NCBI GenBank assembly: GCA_016182785.1
Contig: JACPFU010000042.1
Span: forward strand, 1 to 64,000
Length of the DNA stretch: 64,000 bases
Direction of reading: 5' to 3'
Origin: Lysobacterales bacterium
GTDB lineage: Bacteria > Pseudomonadota > Gammaproteobacteria > Xanthomonadales > Ahniellaceae
Shown here: one piece after another, positions 44,601 to 54,819 of the stretch
Numbering within the stretch: the first letter of the stretch is position 1
Layout: the number at the start of each line of letters is the position of its first letter
The notes under the pieces: generated by a model
Seen by the model: only the letters and a program-made list of their open reading frames with translations
The model's database searches: none
Told to the model about the DNA's origin: nothing
Position numbers and translations under genes: made by a program

Positions 44601-44794
44601 TCTACGGCGCGATCGTCGGCTGGGAAGGCCGCCCCGGTTCCTACCAGCTGCAGCGCATCGACGTGCTCGAACGCGAGCTCGGCGAAGTCGAAGCCGAGTT
44701 CGCGAAGCTGCTGGAGCGCGAGGCGCGTCCGCTCGGCGTGGTGCTGGCGGCAATTGCTGGTGGCGGCGGCGGGAGTCGCGTCGCCGCCCGCTGA
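41669..44794 (+). CDS. Large exported BNR/Asp-box propeller protein
   Basis: 1041 residues with a signal peptide (cleaved near ALAFDS). At least six Asp-box motifs are visible (TSDGGDTW, TSDGGQTW, SSDGGAHW, SSDGGATW, TSHDGGSLW, TRDGGKTW), the mark of sialidase/VPS10-type beta-propellers. Sialidase catalytic residues were not identified, so glycosidase activity is not claimed. Residues about 780-880 form an Ig-like segment (GTYRVRLTKNGKVYE) and the last 150 are helical. Homologues are common in Xanthomonadales and Bacteroidetes as exported proteins of unknown role. It is coupled to the LolA-like gene. Confidence 0.87.
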   Translation: MKRNPQSLLRAVGPIVFGLAAISAADEALAFDSATVSGLGVRNIGSAAMSGRISAIAAFNRDGKTTVYVGAASGGVWKSQDGGTTFEPKFDDQPVQSIGAIALDPSNPKQVWVGTGESWTRNSVSIGNGVYRTSDGGDTWQHMGLPQTERISKILVHPRDGKIVYVCAPGPLWSDSDQRGLFKTSDGGQTWSKVLAGGNRSTGCSDLEFDPKQPDVLIAALWDFRRQGWTFRSGGESENAASGSGLFRSSDGGAHWSEFTPATHAGFPAKPYGRIGIAIAPSDPKIVYAVVEGKRSALFRSSDGGATWEERDRSQMMVWRPFYFANLVVDPTNPERVFKANLSLIVSEDGGKSFSGTGGGAHGDWHDVWIDPANPKHLIGGDDGGLWTSHDGGSLWIKSENLPVSQFYHVSVDDQDPYEVYGGLQDNTSWIAPSSYPGGITNAQWEPFSGGDGFWMFADPVAPRDYVYFESQGGYLVRANRHTMQQREIQPKAGYKEKLRFNWNAPLHLSSSERGTIYLGSQFLHRSRDQGQSWERISPDLTSNDPAKQQQEKSGGITVDNSAAEMHTTIYSISESPQNGQVIWVGTDDGNVQLTRDGGKTWNNTVRNIPGLPKASWVSWVEASRHDAATAYAAFDRHTFGDMDPHVFMTRDYGRSWTRIAAAAQGVRGYAHVIREDIVNPDLLFLGTEFGLWISLDRGAHWAAFKGGRFPSVAVRDLAIQPRDHDLVIATHGRGIWIIDDLTPLRHLDAATQAAEVSLLPSRPQQQRVPGFGGWSRGDAVFVGRNAPNAAVISYHQKTRHLFGKLKLEILDAEGKVLDTLPASKRRGINRVQWSMSVKPPRTPQGATLAGAATYGPRVLPGTYRVRLTKNGKVYETPLRVDLDPRAPYTSDDRKAQFAAAMRVHALFERMSDLSERIVALREQATAKAAALPQGERSKKRLLQLVTRIEDVRRQIVATKEGGAVTGEERLREHLDALYGAIVGWEGRPGSYQLQRIDVLERELGEVEAEFAKLLEREARPLGVVLAAIAGGGGGSRVAAR

Positions 44795-44804
44795 AACGGG
44801 CCCG

Positions 44805-44818
44805 CTACAATCGGCCGA
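44805..44818 (+). promoter_or_regulatory. -10 element of uvrD, probably leaderless
   Basis: TACAAT (44805-44810) ends seven bases before the uvrD ATG at 44818, so transcription from it would start at or next to the ATG. No Shine-Dalgarno sequence is present upstream, and no good -35 element is seen. Confidence 0.45.
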
Positions 44819-47016
44819 TGGATGTTTCCCACCTGCTCGACGCGCTGAACCCGGCGCAGCGCGAAGCCGTGTGCGCGCCGCGTGGCCACTACCTGGTGCT
44901 CGCCGGCGCCGGCAGCGGCAAGACGCGCGTGCTCACCCATCGCATGGCCTGGCTGACCGAGGTCGAGCGTGCCTCGCCGTGGTCGGTGCTGGCGGTGACC
45001 TTCACCAACAAGGCCGCCGGCGAAATGCGTTCGCGCGCGGAACTGCTGATGCCGCAAGGCACGCGTGGCTTGTGGGTCGGCACCTTCCATGGCATCGCGC
45101 ATCGCCTGCTGCGCCAGCACTGGCGCGAGGCGCTGCTGCCGGAAACCTTTCAGATCCTCGATGCCGACGACCAGGTGCGCCTGATCAAGCGCGTCAGCGC
45201 CGATCTCGGACTGGAGGAATCGCGCTGGCCGGCGCGCCAGGCGGCGTGGTTCATCAACACCATGAAGGACGAGGGCAAGCGCCCGGGCGCGATCGCGACC
45301 GACTACAACCCGGCCACGCGCACCCTGATCGACATCTACGCCGCCTACGAGGAACGCTGCCAGCGCGCCGGCCTGGTCGATTTCGCCGAGCTGCTGCTGC
45401 GCACGCACGAGACGCTGTTGCGCGACAGTGAACTGCTGAAGCACTACCGCAGCCGCTTCGAGCATCTGCTGATCGACGAGTTCCAGGACACCAACACCCT
45501 GCAATACGCCTTCGTGCGCCTGCTCGCGGGCGATCGCGCGTCCGCCTTCGTGGTTGGCGACGACGACCAGGCGATCTACGGCTGGCGCGGCGCCAAGGTC
45601 GAGAACGTGCAGCAGTTCCTGCGCGACTTCCCGGGCGCGGTCACCTTCAAGCTGGAACAGAACTACCGCTCGACCGCCAACATCCTGAGCGCCGCGAACG
45701 CGGTCATCGCGCGCAACGGCGGCCGCCTCGGCAAGGAGCTGTGGACCAGTTCGGGCAAGGGCGATCTGATCGACCTGTACGCCGCCTACAACGAACAGGA
45801 CGAGGCGCGTTTCGTGATCGAGCGCATCCAGCGCTGGGTCCGCGACGGCGGCTCGGCGCGTGATGCCGCCATCCTGTACCGCTCGAACGCGCAGTCACGG
45901 CTGTTCGAGGAGGCCTTGATGGTGCAAGGCATGAAGTACCGGGTCTACGGCGGCCTGCGCTTCTTCGAACGCGCCGAAGTGAAGGATGCACTCGCGTACC
46001 TGCGCCTGTCGCTGCTGCGCGAGGACGATGCTGCATTCGAGCGCGCAGTGAACACGCCACCGCGCGGCATCGGCGAGCGCACGCTCGACGCGCTGCGCAA
46101 GCGCGCACGCGATGCGAGGTCCTCGCTGTGGGCGGCGACCGAGGCGGAACTCGCCGGCGGCACGCTGGCCGCGCGCGCCAAGTCGGCGCTGCGCGCGTTC
46201 ATCGAGCTGATCGAGAAACTCGCCGCCGCCACCGCCGAGGCCAGCCTCGCCGAGCGCATGGAGCGCGCGATCGAGGCCGGGCAGCTGAAGCCCTACTACG
46301 AGGCGGAAGGCAAGGGGCAGGCCGAGTCGCGCATCGACAACCTCGATGAACTGATCAACGTCGCTGCTCGCTTCGAGCGCAGCGTCGAGGACGCCGAAGC
46401 GGGACTGAGCGAGGTCGCGTCGTTCCTTGCGCACGCCACGCTCGAGGCCGGCGAGGCGGCGGGTGAAGCGTGGGAAGACTGCGTGCAGCTGATGACCCTG
46501 CATTCGGCCAAGGGCCTCGAGTTCCCGCTGGTGTTCCTGGTCGGGCTCGAAGATGGCTTGTTCCCGAGCCAGAAGTCGCTGGAGCAGGAGGACCGCCTGG
46601 AAGAGGAGCGCCGCCTCGCCTATGTCGGCATCACCCGCGCGCGCCAGAAGCTGGTGCTGTGCCATGCCGAGTCGCGGCGCTGGCATGGCCAGGAGACCTA
46701 CAACCGGCCCTCGCGCTTCCTCGCGGAGATCCCGAAGGAAGTGCTGGCCGAGGTGCGTCCGAAGGTGCAGGTCAGCCGGCCGATGGCGTTTGGCCGCAGC
46801 GCCGAAGGGTTTCTCGCCGAACGTGGTCTGCTGCGCGGCGGCGTGGTCGAGCTGCCGGCGATTCCGCTCGGCGCACGCGTGGCGCATGCCAGCTTTGGCG
46901 AGGGCGTGGTCACCCATTTCGAGGGCGCCGGCGCTTCGGCACGGGTGCAGGTGAACTTCGCCGCCGGTGGCGCGAAATGGCTGGTGCTTGCATTCGCCAA
47001 CCTGAAGTCGCTGTAG
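44818..47016 (+). CDS. uvrD: DNA helicase II (UvrD)
   Basis: 732 residues, close to the E. coli length, superfamily 1A 3'-5' helicase for mismatch and nucleotide-excision repair. Motif I is LAGAGSGKTRVLTHR, Ia TFTNKAAGEM, II IDEFQDTNTLQY, III VVGDDDQAIYGWRGA, IV EQNYRSTANIL, V TLHSAKGLEFPLVFL and VI RLAYVGITRARQKL. The C-terminus (GARVAHASFGEGVVTHFEG, AGGAKWLVLAFANLKSL) is the RNA-polymerase-binding UvrD tail, which distinguishes it from Rep. Confidence 0.97.
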   Translation: MDVSHLLDALNPAQREAVCAPRGHYLVLAGAGSGKTRVLTHRMAWLTEVERASPWSVLAVTFTNKAAGEMRSRAELLMPQGTRGLWVGTFHGIAHRLLRQHWREALLPETFQILDADDQVRLIKRVSADLGLEESRWPARQAAWFINTMKDEGKRPGAIATDYNPATRTLIDIYAAYEERCQRAGLVDFAELLLRTHETLLRDSELLKHYRSRFEHLLIDEFQDTNTLQYAFVRLLAGDRASAFVVGDDDQAIYGWRGAKVENVQQFLRDFPGAVTFKLEQNYRSTANILSAANAVIARNGGRLGKELWTSSGKGDLIDLYAAYNEQDEARFVIERIQRWVRDGGSARDAAILYRSNAQSRLFEEALMVQGMKYRVYGGLRFFERAEVKDALAYLRLSLLREDDAAFERAVNTPPRGIGERTLDALRKRARDARSSLWAATEAELAGGTLAARAKSALRAFIELIEKLAAATAEASLAERMERAIEAGQLKPYYEAEGKGQAESRIDNLDELINVAARFERSVEDAEAGLSEVASFLAHATLEAGEAAGEAWEDCVQLMTLHSAKGLEFPLVFLVGLEDGLFPSQKSLEQEDRLEEERRLAYVGITRARQKLVLCHAESRRWHGQETYNRPSRFLAEIPKEVLAEVRPKVQVSRPMAFGRSAEGFLAERGLLRGGVVELPAIPLGARVAHASFGEGVVTHFEGAGASARVQVNFAAGGAKWLVLAFANLKSL

Positions 47017-47042
47017 TCCTGCGCGCAGAAAAGGAGTCATCC

Positions 47043-47726
47043 ATGAGCAATGCCGAGTGGTTCTACGCCGACGCCGGCGGTCAGCAGCAGGAGCCGGTGG
47101 ACGCGGAGACGCTGCAGCGCCTGTGGCGCGAGGGACGCATCCACGCGCAGACGTTGTTGTGGCGCGAAGGCATGGCGGGCTGGCAGCCGCTCGCCTCGCT
47201 CGCTGCGGAGTTGCCCTGGGTGCGCGATGCAGCGCTGGCACCCGTGGCGCCGCCACCGTTGCCCGCGGCTGGGGTCGCCAAACCCGCGGCGCGCGCCGGC
47301 TGCGCCGGTGGTGGCTGCGCCATCGCGATCGTGCTCGGCTCGTTCGGCGCGCTGATGATCCTCGGCGTGCTCGCCGCAATCGCGATTCCGGCCTATCAGG
47401 ACTACACGCACCGCGCCAAGGTCGCGGTGGCGATCGGGAGCGCGGCTTCGCTGAAGGAGAGGGTGATGGCCGACTACCGGCGACTCGGTGATTGCCCGGT
47501 GGATATCGAAGTCGACAGCAGCGATGTGCCCGCGGGTTTCAGCGAGGTCTGGGTCGGCCGGTTCGAGGACGAAACCTGCGGCATCCAGCTGGTCTTCGAG
47601 GCGATTCCCGGTCTGGCCGACAGCAAGGACAAGAAGCTCTGGCTCTGGCTGGACGAAGACGGCAGCAGTTGGAAGTGCTCGTCCGAGCTGGCCGATCGCC
47701 TGTTGCCGCTGAACTGCCGCGGCTGA
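47043..47726 (+). CDS. GYF_2 domain fused to a pilin-like segment
   Basis: 227 residues. The N-terminus is a GYF_2 domain (EWFYADAGGQQQEPVDAETL, LLWREGMAGWQPL, about 5-50), a peptide-binding module. After a Pro/Ala linker comes a hydrophobic helix (about 95-120) ending AAIAIPAYQDYTHRAKV, which is the C-terminal half of a type IV pilin N-helix. The pilin-like C-domain has paired Cys. The prepilin cleavage motif (GFTLIE type) is missing; CAGGGCAIAIVLGSFGALMI takes its place. It is probably an inner-membrane protein with a cytosolic GYF domain. It follows uvrD by 26 bases with an AAAAGGAG site. Confidence 0.82.
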   Translation: MSNAEWFYADAGGQQQEPVDAETLQRLWREGRIHAQTLLWREGMAGWQPLASLAAELPWVRDAALAPVAPPPLPAAGVAKPAARAGCAGGGCAIAIVLGSFGALMILGVLAAIAIPAYQDYTHRAKVAVAIGSAASLKERVMADYRRLGDCPVDIEVDSSDVPAGFSEVWVGRFEDETCGIQLVFEAIPGLADSKDKKLWLWLDEDGSSWKCSSELADRLLPLNCRG

Positions 47727-47736
47727 GATGGAAAGG

Positions 47737-47762
47737 ACGAGGGCCGCTCGCGCGGCCCTCGT
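47737..47762. terminator. Bidirectional terminator
   Basis: An 11-bp perfect stem (ACGAGGGCCGC/GCGGCCCTCGT) with a four-base loop lies between the convergent GYF-pilin gene and the Ser/Thr kinase gene. Confidence 0.6.
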
Positions 47763-47783
47763 ATACGGCGATGGCGTCAGGGT

Positions 47784-49835
47784 TCAGCGATTGCCACCCT
47801 TCGGGCGGAACGCGCTGAGCGAGCCGAGGTAGCGGCCGAGGCGTTCCTCGATCGCTTCGCGCGCCTTGTCGGACGCACTCAGGTTGGTGAAGTCGACCTT
47901 CTGCGTCACCGCCGGGCCGAGCGGCTGGCCCTCGAACACGTCCCAGGTCTTCACCGTCAGGTTGGCCGAGTACAGCGTGTCGGTCTGGCCGTAGAAGGTG
48001 ATCGGTGTCGAGCCGAGCGGCTGCGCGCGAATCACGGTCACCGCACGCACGTTGTTGGCGCGCGCGAGCGCCGCGAACAGGCGCGGCATGTCCGGTGCGC
48101 CGGAGTTGATCAGTGCCGCGATGCCGGGCGTGCTCTCCTCGTCGGCGAGCAGGAAGCCCGCGGATTCCAGCGCTTCCTCGATCACGCCTTCCGCCGCCTG
48201 CGCGATGGCCGGGTCGCCGATGCTGATCACCATGACTCGTGGCGGACCCATCGGGCGCCGCGGCCGGTCTTCCGGCGGCGGCAGGTTGCGCGCCAGCGCC
48301 GGACGATCGCCGCGCGCCGGGCGGTCATCGCCGCGCAGCAGCGGGCGTTCGACCGCGACCGGATCGCGTCCGCCCTCGACGTCCTTGCGCCGTTGTGCGA
48401 GCTCGTCGAGCACGGCCAGGCCGGGGGCCGGATCGGCGGCGCTGTCGTCCGCGTCCGCGGCTGCAGCCAGCCCGGTGTGTTGCAGCGCCTCGCTGGCACC
48501 GGCCAGCGCATCAGCGGCGCTGTCGAGCGCATCGCCGCTGCCGGCGGGTGCACTGACGGCGGCCGGCTGCGCATCGCTGCTGGCGGTGGCCGGCGTGGCT
48601 GCGGCCGCCGGGCTGGTCGCGGTGTCGGTGGCCGGTGCGCTCAGCGCCAGCGCTGCCGGCGGCGGCGCGGTGCCGAGCAAACGGTCCTTGAAGGCGTAGC
48701 CCGCGGCACCGAGCGCGCCGAGCGCGATCACGGCGGCGATCGGCCAGAATGCCTTCGATCCGCCCGCGCGCTGCTGCTGCGCTTCCATCACCGACGGCCG
48801 TGCTGCCGCGGCTGGCGCCGGCGGCGGCGCGATGGCGCGCTGGTGGGTGGCCGGCGTCGGCGCCGAATGCACCTGCGGCAAGGGCGTCGGCGGCGTCGGC
48901 TTCAGCGCCGCTTCGCGCTGTGTGGCCGCAGCGATGGCCTCGGCCGGGGTCGCCATGCCGATCACGGTGGCGGCGGCCGCGGGCAGCTTGGCCTGCACCG
49001 AAATCGGGCCGCCGGCCATCACCGCCGGGTGCTTCTGCAGGTCGGCGACCAGTTCATGGCAACTGGCATAGCGGTCGGCCGGGTCCTTCGCGACCATGCG
49101 CGTCAGGATGCGTGCGAGCTCGGGGTCGACGTCGCTGTTGAGCTGGCGCACGTCCGGCACCTCGGCCTTGACCACTTCGAGCAGCAGGCCGAGCGGCGAT
49201 TCATCGGTGAACGGCATGCGTCCGGTCAGCATCTCGAACAGCACGATGCCGAGCGAGAACACGTCCGAACGCAGGTCGACCGGCTTGCCCAGGCAGACTT
49301 CCGGCGACAGGTAACCCGGGGTGCCGACGAACTCGCCGGTCGCGGTCAGCTTCTTCGAGAAATCATGTTGCGCGAGCGCGATGCCGAAGTCGGCGATCTT
49401 GATCGTGCCGCGCGTCGTCAGCATCAGGTTCGCGGGCTTGATGTCGCGATGCACGACGCCCTTGTCATGCGCGGTCGACAGGCCGAGCGCGGTCTGGTGG
49501 ATCACCTTCGCCGCGGCCGCCGGCGTCATCTTGCCTTCGCGCTTGAGGAACGAGGATAGCGACTCGCCCTCGACGAATTCCATCGCGAAGAACGGCTGCC
49601 CGCCGTCCTCGCCGATGAAGTAGATCTGGATGATGTGTGCGTCGTTGAGCTGCGCCATCGAGCGCGCCTCGCGCAGGAAGCGCTCCTTCACCGACTCGTC
49701 GTGCGAGAGCGACTCCGAGAGGGTCTTGATCGCGACGTAGCGGTTCAGCGCCGGCTCGTAGCCCTTGTAGACAACCCCCATGCCGCCGCGACCGAGTTCG
49801 CAGACGACATCGTAATGACCGACCTTGCTTCTCAT
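47784..49835 (-). CDS. Membrane-anchored Ser/Thr protein kinase
   Basis: 683 residues. The Hanks-type kinase domain is complete: glycine loop GRGGMGVVYK (15-24), VAIK with K37, HRDIKPAN (129-136) and DFG (149-151); the APE site is SPE. A Pro/Ala region (about 290-385) precedes one transmembrane helix (about 390-410), and another low-complexity stretch follows. The C-terminal 150 residues (VMVISIGDPAIAQAAEGVIE to LGRYLGSLSAF) form an extracytoplasmic alpha/beta domain I cannot place; it does not contain PASTA repeats. The start used is the ATG before RSKVGHYDVV; a longer in-frame start adds no conserved sequence. Confidence 0.9.
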   Translation of the reverse strand: MRSKVGHYDVVCELGRGGMGVVYKGYEPALNRYVAIKTLSESLSHDESVKERFLREARSMAQLNDAHIIQIYFIGEDGGQPFFAMEFVEGESLSSFLKREGKMTPAAAAKVIHQTALGLSTAHDKGVVHRDIKPANLMLTTRGTIKIADFGIALAQHDFSKKLTATGEFVGTPGYLSPEVCLGKPVDLRSDVFSLGIVLFEMLTGRMPFTDESPLGLLLEVVKAEVPDVRQLNSDVDPELARILTRMVAKDPADRYASCHELVADLQKHPAVMAGGPISVQAKLPAAAATVIGMATPAEAIAAATQREAALKPTPPTPLPQVHSAPTPATHQRAIAPPPAPAAAARPSVMEAQQQRAGGSKAFWPIAAVIALGALGAAGYAFKDRLLGTAPPPAALALSAPATDTATSPAAAATPATASSDAQPAAVSAPAGSGDALDSAADALAGASEALQHTGLAAAADADDSAADPAPGLAVLDELAQRRKDVEGGRDPVAVERPLLRGDDRPARGDRPALARNLPPPEDRPRRPMGPPRVMVISIGDPAIAQAAEGVIEEALESAGFLLADEESTPGIAALINSGAPDMPRLFAALARANNVRAVTVIRAQPLGSTPITFYGQTDTLYSANLTVKTWDVFEGQPLGPAVTQKVDFTNLSASDKAREAIEERLGRYLGSLSAFRPKGGNR

Positions 49836-50025
49836 GACTCGACTCCCCGATGGATCGCCCGGGAGGAGCGCACCTGGCCGGCGGCCCCTGTCACCAAACG
49901 TCAATCGAGAATATCACTGCATTCTGAACGGCTCCCAAGCCGTGCCCGAGCGTTCGGTCAACCGGATCGACGGTTGGAAGCGGGCGCCTGGCGGATAGAC
50001 TCGCGGCTTCGACGGAGACCCGCAC

Positions 50026-51108
50026 ATGAAACGACGCCATCTGATTGCAGCCGGCAGCGCCGCTGCGCTCGCCGCCTGCGCACCCGGCTCCAAGGGCCCG
50101 GCCGGCGGCCAGAGTTCGCAACGCTTCCAGTGGAAGATGGTCACCTCGTGGCCACCGAATTTTCCCGGGCTCGGCAGCAGCGTCCTGCGTCTCGCGGAGC
50201 TGCTGGCGCAGGCCAGCGGCGGCCGGCTGACGCTGAAGATCTACGCCGGCAACGAACTGGTGCCGCCGTTCGAGGTGTTCGACGCGGTCTCGCGCGGCAC
50301 CGCCGAGATGGGCCACAGCGGTGCCTACTACTGGAAGGGCAAGTCGCCCGCGGCGCCGTTCTTCTGCGCGGTGCCGTTCGGGCTCAATGCCCAGGAGATG
50401 AATGGCTGGCTCTACCACGGCGGCGGGCTCGAGCTGTGGCGCGAGCTGTACGCGAAGTTCAACCTGGTGCCATTCGCGTGCGGCAACACCGGCGTGCAGA
50501 TGGCCGGATGGTTCAACCGCGAGATCACCTCGGTGGACGACCTCAAGGGGCTGAAGATGCGCATCCCCGGGCTCGGCGGCGAGGTCATGGCGCGGCTTGG
50601 CGCGGTGCCGGTGAACATCCCCGGCGGCGAGATCTTCACCTCGCTGCAGCAGGGCGCGATCGACGCGGCGGAGTGGGTCGGTCCCTACAACGACCTCGCC
50701 TTCGGTCTCTATCGCGCGGCCAAGTACTGCTACTACCCGGGTTGGCAGGAACCCGGCCCGACACTGGAATGCATGGTCAACAAGAACGCCTACGACTCGT
50801 TGCCGGAAGACCTCAAGGCGCTGCTCGATGCCTGCTGCCGGGCGATCAACGACGACATGCTGGCCGAGTACACCGCGCGCAACCAGGACGCGCTGCGGCA
50901 GCTGGTCGACACGCACAAGGTCGAGTTCCGCCGCCTGCCCGACCCGGTGCTGGCGGCGCTGCGCGAACAGGCCGACGCGGTGCTCGCGGACCTTGCGCAA
51001 AGCGATGCCTTCGCCAAGCGCGTGCACGACAGCTACGTCGCCTACCGCGCCCAGGTGCGGGCCTGGGCCGCGGTCTCGGAAGTCGCCTTCTACCAGGCGC
51101 GCGCCTGA
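50026..51108 (+). CDS. dctP: TRAP transporter solute-binding protein, DctP/FcbT1 class
   Basis: 360 residues. The N-terminus (MKRRHLIAAGSAAALAACAP) is a lipoprotein or Tat-like signal with a lipobox (LAAC). The mature protein has the DctP fold with the substrate-contact regions EWVGPYNDLAFGLYRAAKY and PGWQEPGPTLECMVN, which place it in the mannitol/chloroaromatic (FcbT1) branch that binds carboxylates. The membrane subunits dctQ and dctM are about 9-11 kb away on the opposite strand. A -10-like GATAGACT and a GGAGA site precede the ATG. Confidence 0.92.
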   Translation: MKRRHLIAAGSAAALAACAPGSKGPAGGQSSQRFQWKMVTSWPPNFPGLGSSVLRLAELLAQASGGRLTLKIYAGNELVPPFEVFDAVSRGTAEMGHSGAYYWKGKSPAAPFFCAVPFGLNAQEMNGWLYHGGGLELWRELYAKFNLVPFACGNTGVQMAGWFNREITSVDDLKGLKMRIPGLGGEVMARLGAVPVNIPGGEIFTSLQQGAIDAAEWVGPYNDLAFGLYRAAKYCYYPGWQEPGPTLECMVNKNAYDSLPEDLKALLDACCRAINDDMLAEYTARNQDALRQLVDTHKVEFRRLPDPVLAALREQADAVLADLAQSDAFAKRVHDSYVAYRAQVRAWAAVSEVAFYQARA

Positions 51109-53745
<2,637 letters not shown>

Positions 53746-53761
53746 TGGCAGCAAACCGGCG

Positions 53762-53793
53762 CAGCCCCTCTCCGCACCCGCGGGGAGGGGCTG
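53762..53793 (+). terminator. Terminator after the M4 peptidase
   Basis: A 14-bp stem containing CAGCCCCTC/GAGGGGCTG (one G-U pair) with a short loop, then TGTCTTG. It lies 17 bases past the stop. Confidence 0.6.
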
Positions 53794-53845
53794 TGTCTTG
53801 CAGGACCTCCTGCATCGCGAAGCAGCATCCAAGGCCGATCCGCCG

Positions 53846-54736
53846 ATGATGTCCACTGCCAGCCAAGTCGTATCCGCACCTGATCGCGAGCGCCCGGGGT
53901 TCCGGCGCCGCGCGACCTTGCCCGCGGCTGCGCTGCTGGCGGCGTGCGCGGCGGCTTCTGCGTCGGCGCCGGTTTCCGAACCGACCACGGCTGTGGCCGA
54001 ACCGGTCCGTCAGGACCTCGAATTCAAGCTCGAAGCCGGGCAGTCGGTGCACATCGACAACCCCTACGGCAGCGTGTTCCTGCGCTTCGGCGGCTACGAG
54101 CACCAACTGGGTCTGCACACGACCCTGCAACAACCTGCGCAGGCGGCGCCGATCGAATTCGCGCCGCGCGCGACCGAACGCGGCTTCGAGATCGCTCCGC
54201 GCCTGGCCAAGGGGGCGGCAGTCGCACCCGGCCAGCGCTTCGATCTGGTCGCCTACGTACCGCAACAACACGCCGTGGACGCGCGCACGCTGGACGGCGT
54301 GATCGAGAGCCGCGGCCTGAAGTCGGACCTGAGCATGCGCTCGGAAAGCGGCGATCTGGCCGCGCGCGGCAGCGAAGGCCTGGTCCAGGCCGAGACCGCC
54401 TCGGGCAGCATCGAGGTCGCGTTTGCCGCGGCCGCCGCCAAGGGGTCGCGCCAGCGCCTGGCGACGCGCACCGGCGCCATCATCGTCGGGGTCACCGACG
54501 CGCTCGATGCCGAAGTGCAGCTGGCCAGCTCCGCTCCGTTCGCCACCGACTACTCGCTCGAAGTGAGCTCGCATCCGGGGCAGGAGCCGAACAAGACGGC
54601 GCTCGCGCGCATCGGCAAACCCGACCCGAAGCAGCCTTCGATCCTCGAACTGCACAGCCTGCGCGGCGAGATCCGCCTGCTGCGGCGTGCGGTCTATGTC
54701 GACGCACCGGTTGCAACACCCGCGCCTTCCGGCTGA
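53846..54736 (+). CDS. Exported DUF4097-like protein
   Basis: About 296 residues; the start is one of two adjacent ATGs. A hydrophobic segment with LLAACAAAS after residue 30 may be a lipoprotein signal. The body is built of repeating beta strands of the type seen in DUF4097/adhesin-like proteins (LEFKLEAGQSVHIDNPYGSV, TLDGVIESRGLKSDLSMRS, SLRGEIRLLRRAV). No enzyme motif was found. It lies between two exoprotein genes on the same strand, after a terminator. Confidence 0.65.
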   Translation: MMSTASQVVSAPDRERPGFRRRATLPAAALLAACAAASASAPVSEPTTAVAEPVRQDLEFKLEAGQSVHIDNPYGSVFLRFGGYEHQLGLHTTLQQPAQAAPIEFAPRATERGFEIAPRLAKGAAVAPGQRFDLVAYVPQQHAVDARTLDGVIESRGLKSDLSMRSESGDLAARGSEGLVQAETASGSIEVAFAAAAAKGSRQRLATRTGAIIVGVTDALDAEVQLASSAPFATDYSLEVSSHPGQEPNKTALARIGKPDPKQPSILELHSLRGEIRLLRRAVYVDAPVATPAPSG

Positions 54737-54819
54737 TCCACGAAGGCAACGCAACACGCAACATGCAGTACTAGAAGCGAACAGACGCTCAGACACATCC
54801 ACTCTTGGGGAGTTAGGGA

